From Streptomyces sp. NBC_00414 (lineage in GTDB: Bacteria; Actinomycetota; Actinomycetes; Streptomycetales; Streptomycetaceae), in assembly GCF_036038375.1 (NCBI RefSeq), contig NZ_CP107935.1, positions 2,108,001-2,172,000 of the forward strand: DNA of 64,000 bases, in the 5' to 3' direction. Positions 44,626 through 53,125 of this stretch are shown here, one piece after another; position 1 is the stretch's first letter; each line of letters starts with the position of its first letter. The notes beneath the pieces are model-generated. The model made no database searches and was not told where the DNA came from. It saw only the letters and a program-made list of their open reading frames with translations. Position numbers and translations under genes: made by a program.

Positions 44626-44825
44626 GGGCGGGAGGTCCTGAGGTCTTCGGTCATCCCTCTTCCCTTCCCCCTTTCCGCACCGCTGTCACCACGTGCGGCG
44701 CGTCCGGGCGACCGCGTCCGGGCGACCGTGTCCGCGTGATCTCCCGGCCGCCGCGCGCCGCGCGGGAGGTCGGCGGCGCGCGGGGCGGCTACGGGCGGGG
44801 CAGGCCGGACGCGGGAGCGGACCGC
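44626..44825. other. Spacer between FAD oxidase and cyclohydrolase genes
   Basis: Two hundred bases with no gene. The part next to 44625 should hold the promoter of the FAD oxidase operon and the rest the terminator of the cyclohydrolase gene, but I see no clear hairpin or operator. A direct repeat, GTCCGGGCGACCG, occurs twice near 44703-44728. Confidence 0.5.
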
Positions 44826-45494
44826 TCAGACGCGGTGTCCCACCACGGCATCCAGGTGCGGCAGGTCGTGGTCCAGGCGCTCGCGCTTGGTGCGCAGATA
44901 GGTGATGTTGTCGTCGCAGGGCGGGATCAGCAGCGGCACCTGCGCGTCGACCCTGATGCCGTTGCGGACCAACGCCTCCCGCTTGCGCGGGTTGTTGGAC
45001 ATCAGCCGCACCGAACGGACCCCGAGGTCGTGCAGGATGTCCGCGCCCACGCCGTAGTCACGGGCGTCCACGGGCAGTCCGAGCGCGAGGTTCGCCTCGA
45101 CCGTGTCGAGGCCCTCCGCCTGAAGCTTCATCGCCTTCAGCTTGGCCAGCAGACCGATGCCACGGCCCTCGTGCCCCCGGAGGTAGATCAGGACACCACG
45201 GCCCTCCGCCGCTATCTCCCGCAACGCGGTGGTGAGTTGGGGACCGCACTCGCAGTGCCGGGACCCGAACGCGTCACCGGTCAGGCACTCGGAGTGCAGC
45301 CGGGTGAGTATTCCCTCACCGCGGGCACTCCGGATGTCACCGTGGACCAGGGCCACTTGTTCGTCTCCGCGAGTACGGTCCAGGTAGCCGACGGCCTGGA
45401 AATCGCCGTACACAGTGGGCAGCGGGGAACTTACGACCCGCTCGACACCTGAGGACTGGGATTCCCCGGCGAGTACGCCATCTATTTCTGTCAT
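44826..45494 (-). CDS. ribA: GTP cyclohydrolase II paralogue with Met at catalytic Tyr position
   Basis: The 222-residue GTP cyclohydrolase II fold has zinc ligands Cys70, Cys81 and Cys83 (HSECLTGDAFGSRHCECG) and the GTP site YLRGHEGRGIGLLAKL. The residue matching E. coli RibA Tyr105 (in IRAYALQ) is Met122 here (LKAMKLQAEG). As I recall, the S. coelicolor paralogue SCO6655 has the same Tyr-to-Met change and stops at a formamidopyrimidine product instead of releasing formate. It is therefore probably not the riboflavin enzyme. AGGAA precedes the ATG. It is divergent from a creatininase-family gene across 39 bp. Confidence 0.92.
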   Translation of the reverse strand: MTEIDGVLAGESQSSGVERVVSSPLPTVYGDFQAVGYLDRTRGDEQVALVHGDIRSARGEGILTRLHSECLTGDAFGSRHCECGPQLTTALREIAAEGRGVLIYLRGHEGRGIGLLAKLKAMKLQAEGLDTVEANLALGLPVDARDYGVGADILHDLGVRSVRLMSNNPRKREALVRNGIRVDAQVPLLIPPCDDNITYLRTKRERLDHDLPHLDAVVGHRV

Positions 45495-45533
45495 GATTCT
45501 GGTTCCTAAGCAGAGACGAAAGGTCGCGAGAAC

Positions 45534-46388
45534 ATGGTCAATTCGGGCGGTTCGGAGATACGGCTCACGGCGTCAGGGCCATTGCCCACGGACACCACGG
45601 AGGACGTACGGACACGGGGCGCCGGTGTCGCCCGGCAGGTCGCCGTGCTCCCCGTGGGCAGCTTCGAGCAGCACGGTCGGTTTCTTCCGCTGTCGACCGA
45701 CACGCTCGTCGCGTGTGCGATCGCCCGGGAGGTCGCTGCCGCATTCCCCGTTCATCTCCTTCCTCCGGTGACGATTTCCTGCTCCCACGAACACGCGGCC
45801 TGGCCGGGAACGGTGAGCATTTCCTCCGTGACACTCCATGCGGTGGTGCGGGACATAGCCGATTCGCTGCGCCGGTCGGGCGTGGACACACTCGTGGTGA
45901 TCAATGGGCACGGCGGCAATTACGTGTTGGGCAACGTCGTTCAGGAATCCTCCGCGGCCGGTGCGAATATGGCTCTGTTCCCGGCGGTCGAGGACTGGGA
46001 AGCGGCACGGGAGGCGGCCGGGGTGGAGACCTCGCTGCTCACTGATATGCATGCGGGGGAAATCGAGACCTCCATTCTGCTGCACACCGATCCGGAATAC
46101 CTCAAGCCCGGTTACGAGACCTCCGACTTCGTCGCCGACGACCGCCGGCATCTGCTCTCCCTCGGCATGTCGGCCTATACCAAGTCCGGTGTCATCGGGC
46201 GCCCTTCGAGGGCGTCCGCGGAGAAGGGGAAGGAACTGCTGGCCTCGCTCGCCGACTCCTTCGGAGCGTACTTCTCCCTGCTGACATCCGACCCCGACGG
46301 CCCCGACAACCCCAACGACTCCAGCGGCTCCAGCGGCTCCAGCAACGTCGACGCATCGCGCGTACCGCCGGTCGTTGATCCGCACTGA
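45534..46388 (+). CDS. Creatininase-family amidohydrolase (candidate formamidopyrimidine deformylase)
   Basis: The 284-residue product keeps the metal and catalytic motifs of the creatininase family: LPVGSFEQHGRFLPLSTDTL (Glu45, His47, Asp56), VVINGHGGNY and MHAGEIETS. The archaeal member ArfB deformylates the formamidopyrimidine made by a GTP cyclohydrolase, the very product expected of the divergent paralogue here, so the same role is likely. The Ser/Asn/Pro-rich C-terminal tail (about 255-284) overlaps, antisense, the end of the membrane-protein gene. Mycofactocin MftE is another member of this family. Confidence 0.9.
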   Translation: MVNSGGSEIRLTASGPLPTDTTEDVRTRGAGVARQVAVLPVGSFEQHGRFLPLSTDTLVACAIAREVAAAFPVHLLPPVTISCSHEHAAWPGTVSISSVTLHAVVRDIADSLRRSGVDTLVVINGHGGNYVLGNVVQESSAAGANMALFPAVEDWEAAREAAGVETSLLTDMHAGEIETSILLHTDPEYLKPGYETSDFVADDRRHLLSLGMSAYTKSGVIGRPSRASAEKGKELLASLADSFGAYFSLLTSDPDGPDNPNDSSGSSGSSNVDASRVPPVVDPH

Positions 46389-47623
46389 GCGTCCCCGTTC
46401 CCCTCGGCGCGGGCCGGGAGCCGCTCTCCCGGTGACCGCTCCCCCGCCGTCCGCTTCCCCGGTGACCGCGGCTGCGCGTCCGGGCCCGTCCCGGCCGCCG
46501 CGCCGCTCTCCCGCGGGCCGCGCAGTCCCACGTACCAGCGCGCCAGCAGTACGGCGACACCTGGCAGGCTCGCTGCGAAGCTGAGCACGCCGTAGACGAC
46601 GGCCACGGTCAGGCCCTGGGACGCGCCCAGGCCCGCGGCGCCGAACGCCCAGGCGGTGACGCCCTCCCGGGGCCCCCAGCCGCCGACGTTCAGCGGCAGC
46701 CCCATGGCGATCAGGGCCAGCAGCGCGAGGGGCACCAACTCGGCGGCGGACGCCGTCGATCCGGCCACCCGGGCCGCGAGCAGGAACATCAGGACGTGCC
46801 CGGCGAGGACCAGTACGGACGAGATCACCACGCCCGGCCAGCTCCCGCGCGCCAGCAGTGCCCCGCGAGCCTCGGTGAGCGCGGACCGCACGGCACGGTA
46901 GCGACGGGAGGTGCGCGGCGCCCGGCCCCTGCCGCGGACGGCGCCCACCGTGACGGCTCCGCACACCGAGACGACGGCCAGCAGCGCCACGAGATGCCGG
47001 GTCTCCGACAGGACGGGCGAGGGCTGGGTGAGCAGCACGGCCGCACCGACCGCGGCCAGGACGGCCTGGCCCGCGACCCGTTCGAGGACGACCGCGCGCA
47101 CTCCGCGGCCGACGTCGCCGGCGCTCTGACCGTGCCGCACCGCCCGGTGCACGTCGCCGAGGACGCCGCCCGGCAGTGCCGCGTTGAGGAACAGCGCGCG
47201 GTAGTAGTCCGCGACGGCCGCGCCGAGCGGCAGTTCGAGGCGCATGCCCCGGGCGACGACGCACCAGCGCCAGGCGCTGAACACCGTGGTGAGCAGGCCG
47301 ATGCCGAGCGCCGCGAGGAGCGTGAGCGCGTCGATGCGGTGCAGGCCGTCCAGGAAGACGCCGGTGCCCAGGCGCCAGGTCAGCACCGTGAGGATGACGA
47401 CACCGGCGATCGTGCCGAAGTGGGTGCGCAGGAGCCGGGCGCCGGAACGGGCGCGGACACGGCTCGCCCCGCCGCCGCTCGGGCGCTCGGGCTCACCGGG
47501 GCCCGCTTGGGTGTGGGACCGCTCCGTCGTCCCGTCCGCGTCGCCGGCGCGGACCGCCGCCGACAACTCCTCGTCCAGGACGGCCAGTGACCGCTCCTCC
47601 TGCGCCACGGCTCCCGCGCCCAT
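46175..47623 (-). CDS. Multi-pass membrane protein, LPG-synthase TM / UPF0104 family
   Basis: The 482-residue product has seven to eight hydrophobic spans between about residues 65 and 360 (AGVVILTVLTWRL, LTLLAALGIGLLTTVFSAW, GVVISSVLVLAGHVLMFLL, and others) with family motifs FLNAALPGGVLGDVHRA and LPLNVGGWGPREGVTAW. This UPF0104/lysylphosphatidylglycerol-synthase TM family is often next to glycosyltransferase and lipid genes and may act as a flippase or lipid-linked transferase. About 110 residues of low-complexity tail follow, and the last 70 codons overlap the creatininase-family gene on the other strand. The ATG overlaps the methyltransferase stop (TGATG). Confidence 0.88.
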   Translation of the reverse strand: MGAGAVAQEERSLAVLDEELSAAVRAGDADGTTERSHTQAGPGEPERPSGGGASRVRARSGARLLRTHFGTIAGVVILTVLTWRLGTGVFLDGLHRIDALTLLAALGIGLLTTVFSAWRWCVVARGMRLELPLGAAVADYYRALFLNAALPGGVLGDVHRAVRHGQSAGDVGRGVRAVVLERVAGQAVLAAVGAAVLLTQPSPVLSETRHLVALLAVVSVCGAVTVGAVRGRGRAPRTSRRYRAVRSALTEARGALLARGSWPGVVISSVLVLAGHVLMFLLAARVAGSTASAAELVPLALLALIAMGLPLNVGGWGPREGVTAWAFGAAGLGASQGLTVAVVYGVLSFAASLPGVAVLLARWYVGLRGPRESGAAAGTGPDAQPRSPGKRTAGERSPGERLPARAEGNGDAQCGSTTGGTRDASTLLEPLEPLESLGLSGPSGSDVSREKYAPKESASEASSSFPFSADALEGRPMTPDLV

Positions 47624-48612
47624 CAGACTCCCCCGGCCGGACGGGCCAGCGCGAGCAGGTCGCTGTGGTGGACCACCGCGGTCAGCTCTCCCGCCGCGCA
47701 GGCCGCGAGACGCTCACGAAGATACGTCTCTGCCCGCTCGGCCAGTTCGGGGCGCTGCTCGACGGCCGCGCCGACCCAGCCGCGCAGCCACTCCGCCGTC
47801 AGCGCGGACTCGTCCGGGCCGAGGTGCCAGGCGCTGGGGTGCACCCGTACCGTCGCGCCGTGCCGGGAGAAGGCGTCGCAGGCCGTGCTGATCGCCTCCG
47901 GGCCGAGCAGGTCGCCGCGCCGCTGGTGGTCGTTGAACGCGTCGGCGATCTCGGCGTCCAGCGGGTGGGCCGGGGTCAGCTCGACCCGTCCCACCACCGA
48001 GAGGGTGAGGAGGGCTGGGCAGCCGGCTCCGGCACAGGCGGCGGCCAGTGCCTCGATCTCGTCGGCGTTGAGGACGTCGAGGAGTGCGGAGGCCGTCACC
48101 AGTGAGGCCCCGGCCAGGGCGTCGGCGGTCAGCCGGCCGACGTCGCCGCGCTGTGTCTCCACCGTCACCCGGCTGCCGTCGGCGGCCGAACGGGGCGAGC
48201 CGACGGCGGCGAAGTGCAGCAGATACGGGTCGCGGTCGTGCAGCACCCAGTGCTGGGGCCCGTCGAGCCGGGGCGCGAGCCAGCGCCCCATGGAGCCGGT
48301 GCCGCAGCCGAGGTCGTGGATGACGAACCCGTTGGCCCGCCGCGGCAGGTTGGCGAGCCGGATCCGCAGCGGATCGAGCAGCTCGGACGACCTGGCCGAG
48401 GCATCGACGCTCTCCCGCAGCTGCAGCCACTCGGGGGCGTAGCGGGTGGTGTCGTCGGTGGCCTCACCGCGGGTGCGGTCACCGAGCCGAATCGTTCCTG
48501 TGTCCCGTCCGGGCTCCCCCGCCCCGAAACCGGCAGCCGCCCCCTCGTCCGCCGCGCCCGCGCCCTCCGTCGGCGCCGCGCCCACGCTGGTGCTCGTACT
48601 GATGCCGCTCAT
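47623..48612 (-). CDS. SAM-dependent class I methyltransferase
   Basis: The 329-residue product has about 45 low-complexity residues, then a Rossmann methyltransferase domain with motif I VIHDLGCGTGSMGRWLAP and ASLVTASALLDVLNADEI. The acceptor is unknown. The start overlaps the glycosyltransferase stop (ATGA) and the end overlaps the membrane-protein start. GGAGGGG precedes the ATG. The close coupling ties it to a multi-step modification of one product. Confidence 0.87.
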   Translation of the reverse strand: MSGISTSTSVGAAPTEGAGAADEGAAAGFGAGEPGRDTGTIRLGDRTRGEATDDTTRYAPEWLQLRESVDASARSSELLDPLRIRLANLPRRANGFVIHDLGCGTGSMGRWLAPRLDGPQHWVLHDRDPYLLHFAAVGSPRSAADGSRVTVETQRGDVGRLTADALAGASLVTASALLDVLNADEIEALAAACAGAGCPALLTLSVVGRVELTPAHPLDAEIADAFNDHQRRGDLLGPEAISTACDAFSRHGATVRVHPSAWHLGPDESALTAEWLRGWVGAAVEQRPELAERAETYLRERLAACAAGELTAVVHHSDLLALARPAGGV

Positions 48613-49736
48613 GCCGCCCCCCTCCTTGCCTCGCTCTTCAGTCGCCCCATGACACCCGACAGACTCCGGGCCGTGGTGGCCCAGCCGCCGAGGGATGCCC
48701 GGCGGGCGCGCGCGGCGGCCTTGAGGCGCCGGCGTACGTCGGCCTCGCCGAACCAGCCGCGCAGTTCCGCGGCGAGGGCCGCGGGGTTCTCCGGCGGGAC
48801 GAGCAGACCGGGGACCCCGCCGTCGGGCGCGCGCCCGACCGCCTCGGGGAGACCGCCGACGTCCGTGGCCAGCACGGGAATTCCGCGGGCCAGCGCCTCG
48901 GTGACGGCCATGCCGTACGTCTCGGCGTACGAGGTGAGGACCATCAGGTCGGCCGAGGCGTAGCTCGCGTCGAGTGCGGCACCGGACCGGGGCCCGGCGA
49001 GCTCCAGCCGGTCGCCGAGGCCGTGCCGGCCGATCAGGGCCCGCAGCTGCTCCACGTACTCGGGGTCGTGGTCGAGGCCGCCGACGAGGACGCAGGTCCA
49101 GGGCAGGTCGGTGACGGTGGCGAGGGCCTCGATGAGCCGGTGCTGCCCCTTGCGCGGGGTGACCGAGGCGACGCACAGCAGTCTGGAGACGCCGTCGGTG
49201 CCGGGGGCCAGGGGCGCGATGTCGGCGCCGGGGGTGGCCACATGGACGCGGTCGGGCGCGAGTCCGTGGTGGGCGACGAGCCTGCGGGCCGCCCACTCGC
49301 TGGTGGCCACGACGGCCGGCACGGCACGCAGGGTGTGGCGTTCCCGGGCGTCCAGGTCCGCGGCCACCTCGGGCGTGAGCCCGGTCTCGTCGCCGAGCGG
49401 GAGGTGCACGAGGACGACCAGCCGCAGCCGTTCGGCCTCCGGGATGATGATCTCGGGGACCGCGCAGGCGACTATCCCGTCGAGCAGTACGACGGTGCCG
49501 TCGGCCAGCTCCGCGAGGGTGCGGGCCAGTTCGTCACGGGCCTCGGCCGCGGGCCGGGGCCAGCTTCCGTCGATCGCGTGCTTGTGCACCTGCCAGCCGA
49601 AGCCGGGCAGATCGAGGCTGACGCGGGCGTCGTAGACGTTGCCGCCGCTCGGCATGGTGGAGTCGTTCACTCCGCCGGGCATCACGAAGTGCATGGCGCG
49701 CAGGGACATGGGGATGATGTCGGCGTACGGGTTCAC
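48609..49736 (-). CDS. Glycosyltransferase family 4
   Basis: The 375-residue GT-B protein contains the retaining GT4 signature [31 protein letters not shown], and the sugar-nucleotide motif [33 protein letters not shown] with the E-x7-E spacing. The N-terminal acceptor domain has [16 protein letters not shown]. It is cytoplasmic with no signal. The GTG start overlaps the T-fold gene stop (GTGA). Donor and acceptor are unknown; the neighbours suggest a pterin-like or lipid acceptor. Confidence 0.9.
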   Translation of the reverse strand: MNPYADIIPMSLRAMHFVMPGGVNDSTMPSGGNVYDARVSLDLPGFGWQVHKHAIDGSWPRPAAEARDELARTLAELADGTVVLLDGIVACAVPEIIIPEAERLRLVVLVHLPLGDETGLTPEVAADLDARERHTLRAVPAVVATSEWAARRLVAHHGLAPDRVHVATPGADIAPLAPGTDGVSRLLCVASVTPRKGQHRLIEALATVTDLPWTCVLVGGLDHDPEYVEQLRALIGRHGLGDRLELAGPRSGAALDASYASADLMVLTSYAETYGMAVTEALARGIPVLATDVGGLPEAVGRAPDGGVPGLLVPPENPAALAAELRGWFGEADVRRRLKAAARARRASLGGWATTARSLSGVMGRLKSEARRGAA

Positions 49737-50131
49737 AGGGCACGCTCGTAACTCGCCCAGGCGATGTGCGACTCGTGCAGGGTGACCGTGATGCCGGCCA
49801 GACCGCGGGCTCCTTCGCCCAGCGCCCCCTTCTCCACTCGCTCGGCGAGGCGGTCGGCGACGACCTTCGCCAGGAACTCCGTCGAGGTGTTGGTGTCGGC
49901 GAACACCGGCTCGTTGTCGAGGTTCCGGTAGTTCATCTCGGCCACCACCTCCCCGAGTTCCCTGGTGGCCAGTCCGATGTCGACGACGATGTTGTCGTCG
50001 TCCAGCTCGGCGCGGCGGAACGTGGCGTCCACGAGGAACGTCGCTCCGTGCAGTCGCTGCGCGGGTCCGAAGACCTCTCCGCGGAAGCTGTGGGCGATCA
50101 TCAGGTGATCGCGGACGGTGATGCTGAACAA
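49733..50131 (-). CDS. 6-pyruvoyl-tetrahydropterin-synthase fold protein lacking zinc and catalytic residues
   Basis: The 132-residue T-fold protein resembles PTPS/QueD, but key residues differ. Zinc-ligand positions read His14 (IAHSF), His28 and Ala30 (HGA instead of HGH). The catalytic LDH reads L71-D72-N73, and no Cys precedes it. Glu120 of the pterin-anchoring HES/ET motif remains. I recall that S. coelicolor SCO6650, a protein of this type, was shown to lack zinc and PTPS activity. TTG at 50131 is chosen since GGAGGG lies 8 nt upstream and MFSITVRDH is a natural N-terminus; the frame extends further without support. Confidence 0.88.
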   Translation of the reverse strand: MFSITVRDHLMIAHSFRGEVFGPAQRLHGATFLVDATFRRAELDDDNIVVDIGLATRELGEVVAEMNYRNLDNEPVFADTNTSTEFLAKVVADRLAERVEKGALGEGARGLAGITVTLHESHIAWASYERAL

Positions 50132-50357
50132 CGGACGACCCTCCAGGTGCGGTGCGTCTGACCCCTCTGCCGGGGCGTGCCGTGTAGTACGGCCGGTCCG
50201 TTCTCCGTGTTCAGAGGGTTCGGGTCGGAGTTTCGGACACGTTCGCCCAGACAGGGTTGTCACAGGGACGCGTGGTGCGAACTTGATTACCGGCGTTGGA
50301 TTTTGACTACTCGGTGTGCGGACGGGACCACTTGCGACGTGCAGGCGGAGCTTTCTG

Positions 50358-51350
50358 TCAGTCCCGGACCGAGTCGACGTCGTACCGCACGAGGTGGCAC
50401 ATCGCCGTCGTCTCGCCCGTGCTGAGCCCGGCCATCGCCTCGGGCAGGTCCTCGAAGGCGCATTCACCCGTGATGAGGGCGTCGAAGGCGGGATCCGCGA
50501 GGAGTTCGAGGGAGAGCGCGAGCCGGTCGGCGTACGTGCGGCGCGAACTCCTGGCCGGTGAGACGGACCCGACCTGGCTGCTGCGGATGGTGAGGCGGCG
50601 CGAGTGGAACGCCTCGCCGAGCGGCAGGGTGACCTTCCGGTCGCCGTACCAGCTCAGTTCGAGGACGGTGCCCTCCGGGGCGAGGAGTTCGAGCGCGCGG
50701 GAGAGCCCGGCCTCGGTGGCGCTCGCGTGGACCACGAGGTCGCGGTCGCCCGCCGCGTCCTCGGGAAGCGCGAACCCGATGCCCAGCGCGCGGGCGAGTT
50801 CGGCGCGCGCCGGGTTGGCGTCGACCAGTTGGACGCGGGCGGCGGGATACCGGGCCAGGAGCGCGGCGACGCTCGCGCCGACCATGCCCGCGCCGACCAC
50901 GGAGATCCGGTCGCCGATCAGGGGGGCCGCGTCCCAGAGGGCGTTGACGGCGGTCTCCACGGTGCCGGCGAGCACGGCGCGCGAGGCGGGCACGTTCTCG
51001 GGCACGGGGGTGACGGCGCTCGCGGGGACGACGTACCGGCTCTGGTGCGGGTAGAGGCAGAAGACGGTCCGGCCGACGAGTTCGGCGGGCCCCTCCTCGA
51101 CGGTTCCGACGTTCAGGTAGCCGTACTTGACGGGCCCGGGGAAGTCGCCCTCCTGGAACGGGGCCCGCATGGCGGCGTACTGGCTCTCCGGGACCCCGCC
51201 GCGGAAGACGAGCGTCTCCGTTCCACGGCTCACCCCTGAGAAGAGTGTGCGCACCAGAACCTCGCCCTCGGCGGGTTCGGGCAGGTGGGTGTCCCGGAGT
51301 TCGCCACGGCCGGGCGAGCGGAGCCAGAAGGCGCGGGCGGAGCGGTCCAT
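50358..51350 (-). CDS. Zinc-less MDR-family dehydrogenase
   Basis: The 330-residue medium-chain dehydrogenase/reductase has NAD(P) site [18 protein letters not shown]. The N-terminal domain reads [20 protein letters not shown], lacking the Cys/His catalytic and structural zinc ligands of alcohol dehydrogenases; it resembles a subfamily that includes BchC-like enzymes. It would oxidise or reduce an alcohol or carbonyl on the pathway intermediate. ATG 51350 has AGGAGGA upstream. It is followed 226 bp later by the T-fold gene and is divergent from the CDP-alcohol transferase gene. Confidence 0.88.
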   Translation of the reverse strand: MDRSARAFWLRSPGRGELRDTHLPEPAEGEVLVRTLFSGVSRGTETLVFRGGVPESQYAAMRAPFQEGDFPGPVKYGYLNVGTVEEGPAELVGRTVFCLYPHQSRYVVPASAVTPVPENVPASRAVLAGTVETAVNALWDAAPLIGDRISVVGAGMVGASVAALLARYPAARVQLVDANPARAELARALGIGFALPEDAAGDRDLVVHASATEAGLSRALELLAPEGTVLELSWYGDRKVTLPLGEAFHSRRLTIRSSQVGSVSPARSSRRTYADRLALSLELLADPAFDALITGECAFEDLPEAMAGLSTGETTAMCHLVRYDVDSVRD

Positions 51351-51494
51351 TCGGCATCCTCCTGAGTAATTCATGTGAATCGGCTGAGGGAACGGGCTGA
51401 ACGATCGGGCGACGAGCCACGTACCGACCTTTGCGAAGCCGCGCACAAGGTACGCGGCAATGATCGACTCTGTCACCTGGCCGGAGGATGTGCG

Positions 51495-52277
51495 GTGGCC
51501 CTGAACAACACGTATGACGCGAGGCTCTTGCAGCAGGAGACGGCCGTGGGAGCGGGCGTACAGCTACTGCTGTTGACCGTGCTCGGCACGGCGATCGGCC
51601 TGGGCCCCGCGGGCTGGCTCACCGGGCTGGCGTTCGGACTCGCGACCTGGGCGGTGCTCTCACGCGCCCTGCACCGGTCGCGGCCCCGCTCCTTCGGGGC
51701 CGCCAACCGCGTGACGCTGGGCCGGGCGACCCTCGTCGGCGGGGTGACCGCCCTGGTCGCCGACTCCTTCCAGAGCCCGCCGCCGGTCACGGTCCTGGTC
51801 GCGCTCACCGCGGTCGCCCTGATCCTCGACGCGGTCGACGGGAAGGTCGCCCGCCGCACCGGTTCCTCCACGGCACTGGGGGCGCGCTTCGACATGGAGG
51901 TCGACGCGTTCCTCATCCTGGTGCTCAGCGTGTACGTCGCCGCGTCGGTGGGCCCGTGGGCCCTCCTCATCGGCGGTATGCGCTACGCCTTCGTGGCGGC
52001 CGCCAAGTTCCTGCCCTGGCTGAACAACGCGCTCCCGCCGAGCACCGCCCGCAAGACGGTGGCGGCCCTCCAGGGAGTCCTGCTGCTCCTCGCGGGCTCG
52101 GGAATCCTCCCGTACGCCCTGACGTTCGGGGTGGTCGCCCTGGCGCTGGCCCTGCTGACCTGGTCGTTCGGCCGGGACATCGGCTGGCTGTGGCGCACGC
52201 GCGGCTCCGCCGGGCGCGAGATCGTACTGGCCGGGCCGGACCGCCTCCGCGAGACGGCGACCGTGGGCGCGCCGTAG
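51495..52277 (+). CDS. CDP-alcohol phosphatidyltransferase
   Basis: The 260-residue membrane enzyme has the complete CDP-alcohol phosphotransferase signature DG-x2-AR-x8-G-x3-D-x3-D (Asp115, Gly116, Ala119, Arg120, Gly129, Asp133, Asp137) and about six hydrophobic spans. It condenses a CDP-activated alcohol with a second alcohol. GTG 51495 has GGAGG 7 nt upstream. Next to pterin-like, glycosyl and membrane-protein genes it may attach the product to a lipid or polyol phosphate. The gene is divergent from the dehydrogenase across 144 bp. Confidence 0.9.
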   Translation: MALNNTYDARLLQQETAVGAGVQLLLLTVLGTAIGLGPAGWLTGLAFGLATWAVLSRALHRSRPRSFGAANRVTLGRATLVGGVTALVADSFQSPPPVTVLVALTAVALILDAVDGKVARRTGSSTALGARFDMEVDAFLILVLSVYVAASVGPWALLIGGMRYAFVAAAKFLPWLNNALPPSTARKTVAALQGVLLLLAGSGILPYALTFGVVALALALLTWSFGRDIGWLWRTRGSAGREIVLAGPDRLRETATVGAP

Positions 52278-52346
52278 GGCCGGACGGTCCCGCGGTGGGC
52301 CTGGCCGGGGTGTGCTGAGGCGTCGTCGGCCCGGTGCTCGGGCCTC

Positions 52347-53025
52347 GTGCGGTTCTTTCCACACCCTCACGACTTCCTGACATCCGTTCTCCGCGCCGGC
52401 CCCGTGCACAGCGGAGAATCCATACATCACACGGGCCCGGCCCGGTCCGCCCTGGCGCTGCTCTCCGCCTCGGTCTGCCTGCCGGCCGGCTGCGGCAGCG
52501 GGGCGTCGGACGCGAACGACCCCGCCGGTGAGCCGGCGAAGACCCCGGTGCGGGGCGGCGGGGCCCCGGCTGGATCTGCACGCCGCCGACGGGCAGGAGC
52601 ACGTCCCGGTCACCGTCGGTGGCCGCGTCTCGGTCGAAGGGGGCACGATCGCCGAAGTGTCCCTGTCCACCGCGAACGGCAGGGCGGTGGCGGGCGAACG
52701 GTCCCCGGACAGGAGGAGCCGGGCTCCCTCGGGTGACCTGAAGCACGGGACGGCCTACCGGCTGACCGCCGTGGCCACCGATGGCGGCGGCCACCGCACG
52801 ACCGGGCGCGTGACGTTCAGGACCCTCGCCGAGGCCGACCGGTTCACCGTCACCACACTCCGCGGAACGGCTCCACCGCAGGGGTGGGGATGCCGCTCTC
52901 GATCACCTTCGACAAGTCGATCACCGACAGGAAGGCCGTCGAGTCGGCCGTCGAGGTCGGTACCGACAGCGGACAGACCGTCGTGGGCCACTGGTTCGAC
53001 GGGCCCGGATCCGGGCCGAACACGG
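52347..53025 (+). pseudogene. L,D-transpeptidase pseudogene (frameshifted and truncated)
   Basis: Remnants of a lipoprotein L,D-transpeptidase like the intact one at 832-2055 are spread over two frames. A lipobox N-terminus (ALALLSASVCLPAGCGSG) is followed, after a shift near 52560 in a G-run, by the first Ig-like domain (TVTTLRG at its end). After a second shift near 52880 comes VGMPLSITFDKSITDRKAVE...TVVGHWFDG, matching VGMPVSVNFTHAVTDRAAVE...VVGHWFSD of the intact gene. Everything after that, including the YkuD catalytic domain, is gone. The remnant ends near the convergent reductase gene. Confidence 0.85.
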
Positions 53026-53125
53026 CCCGTGGGACCGGAGGAACCGGTCCCTCGAACGGTGACGGCCGGTACCGCCGCAGGCCACAGCCCGTGAGGGCGT
53101 CGAGCAGCGGCGGGTGCGGTGGGAA

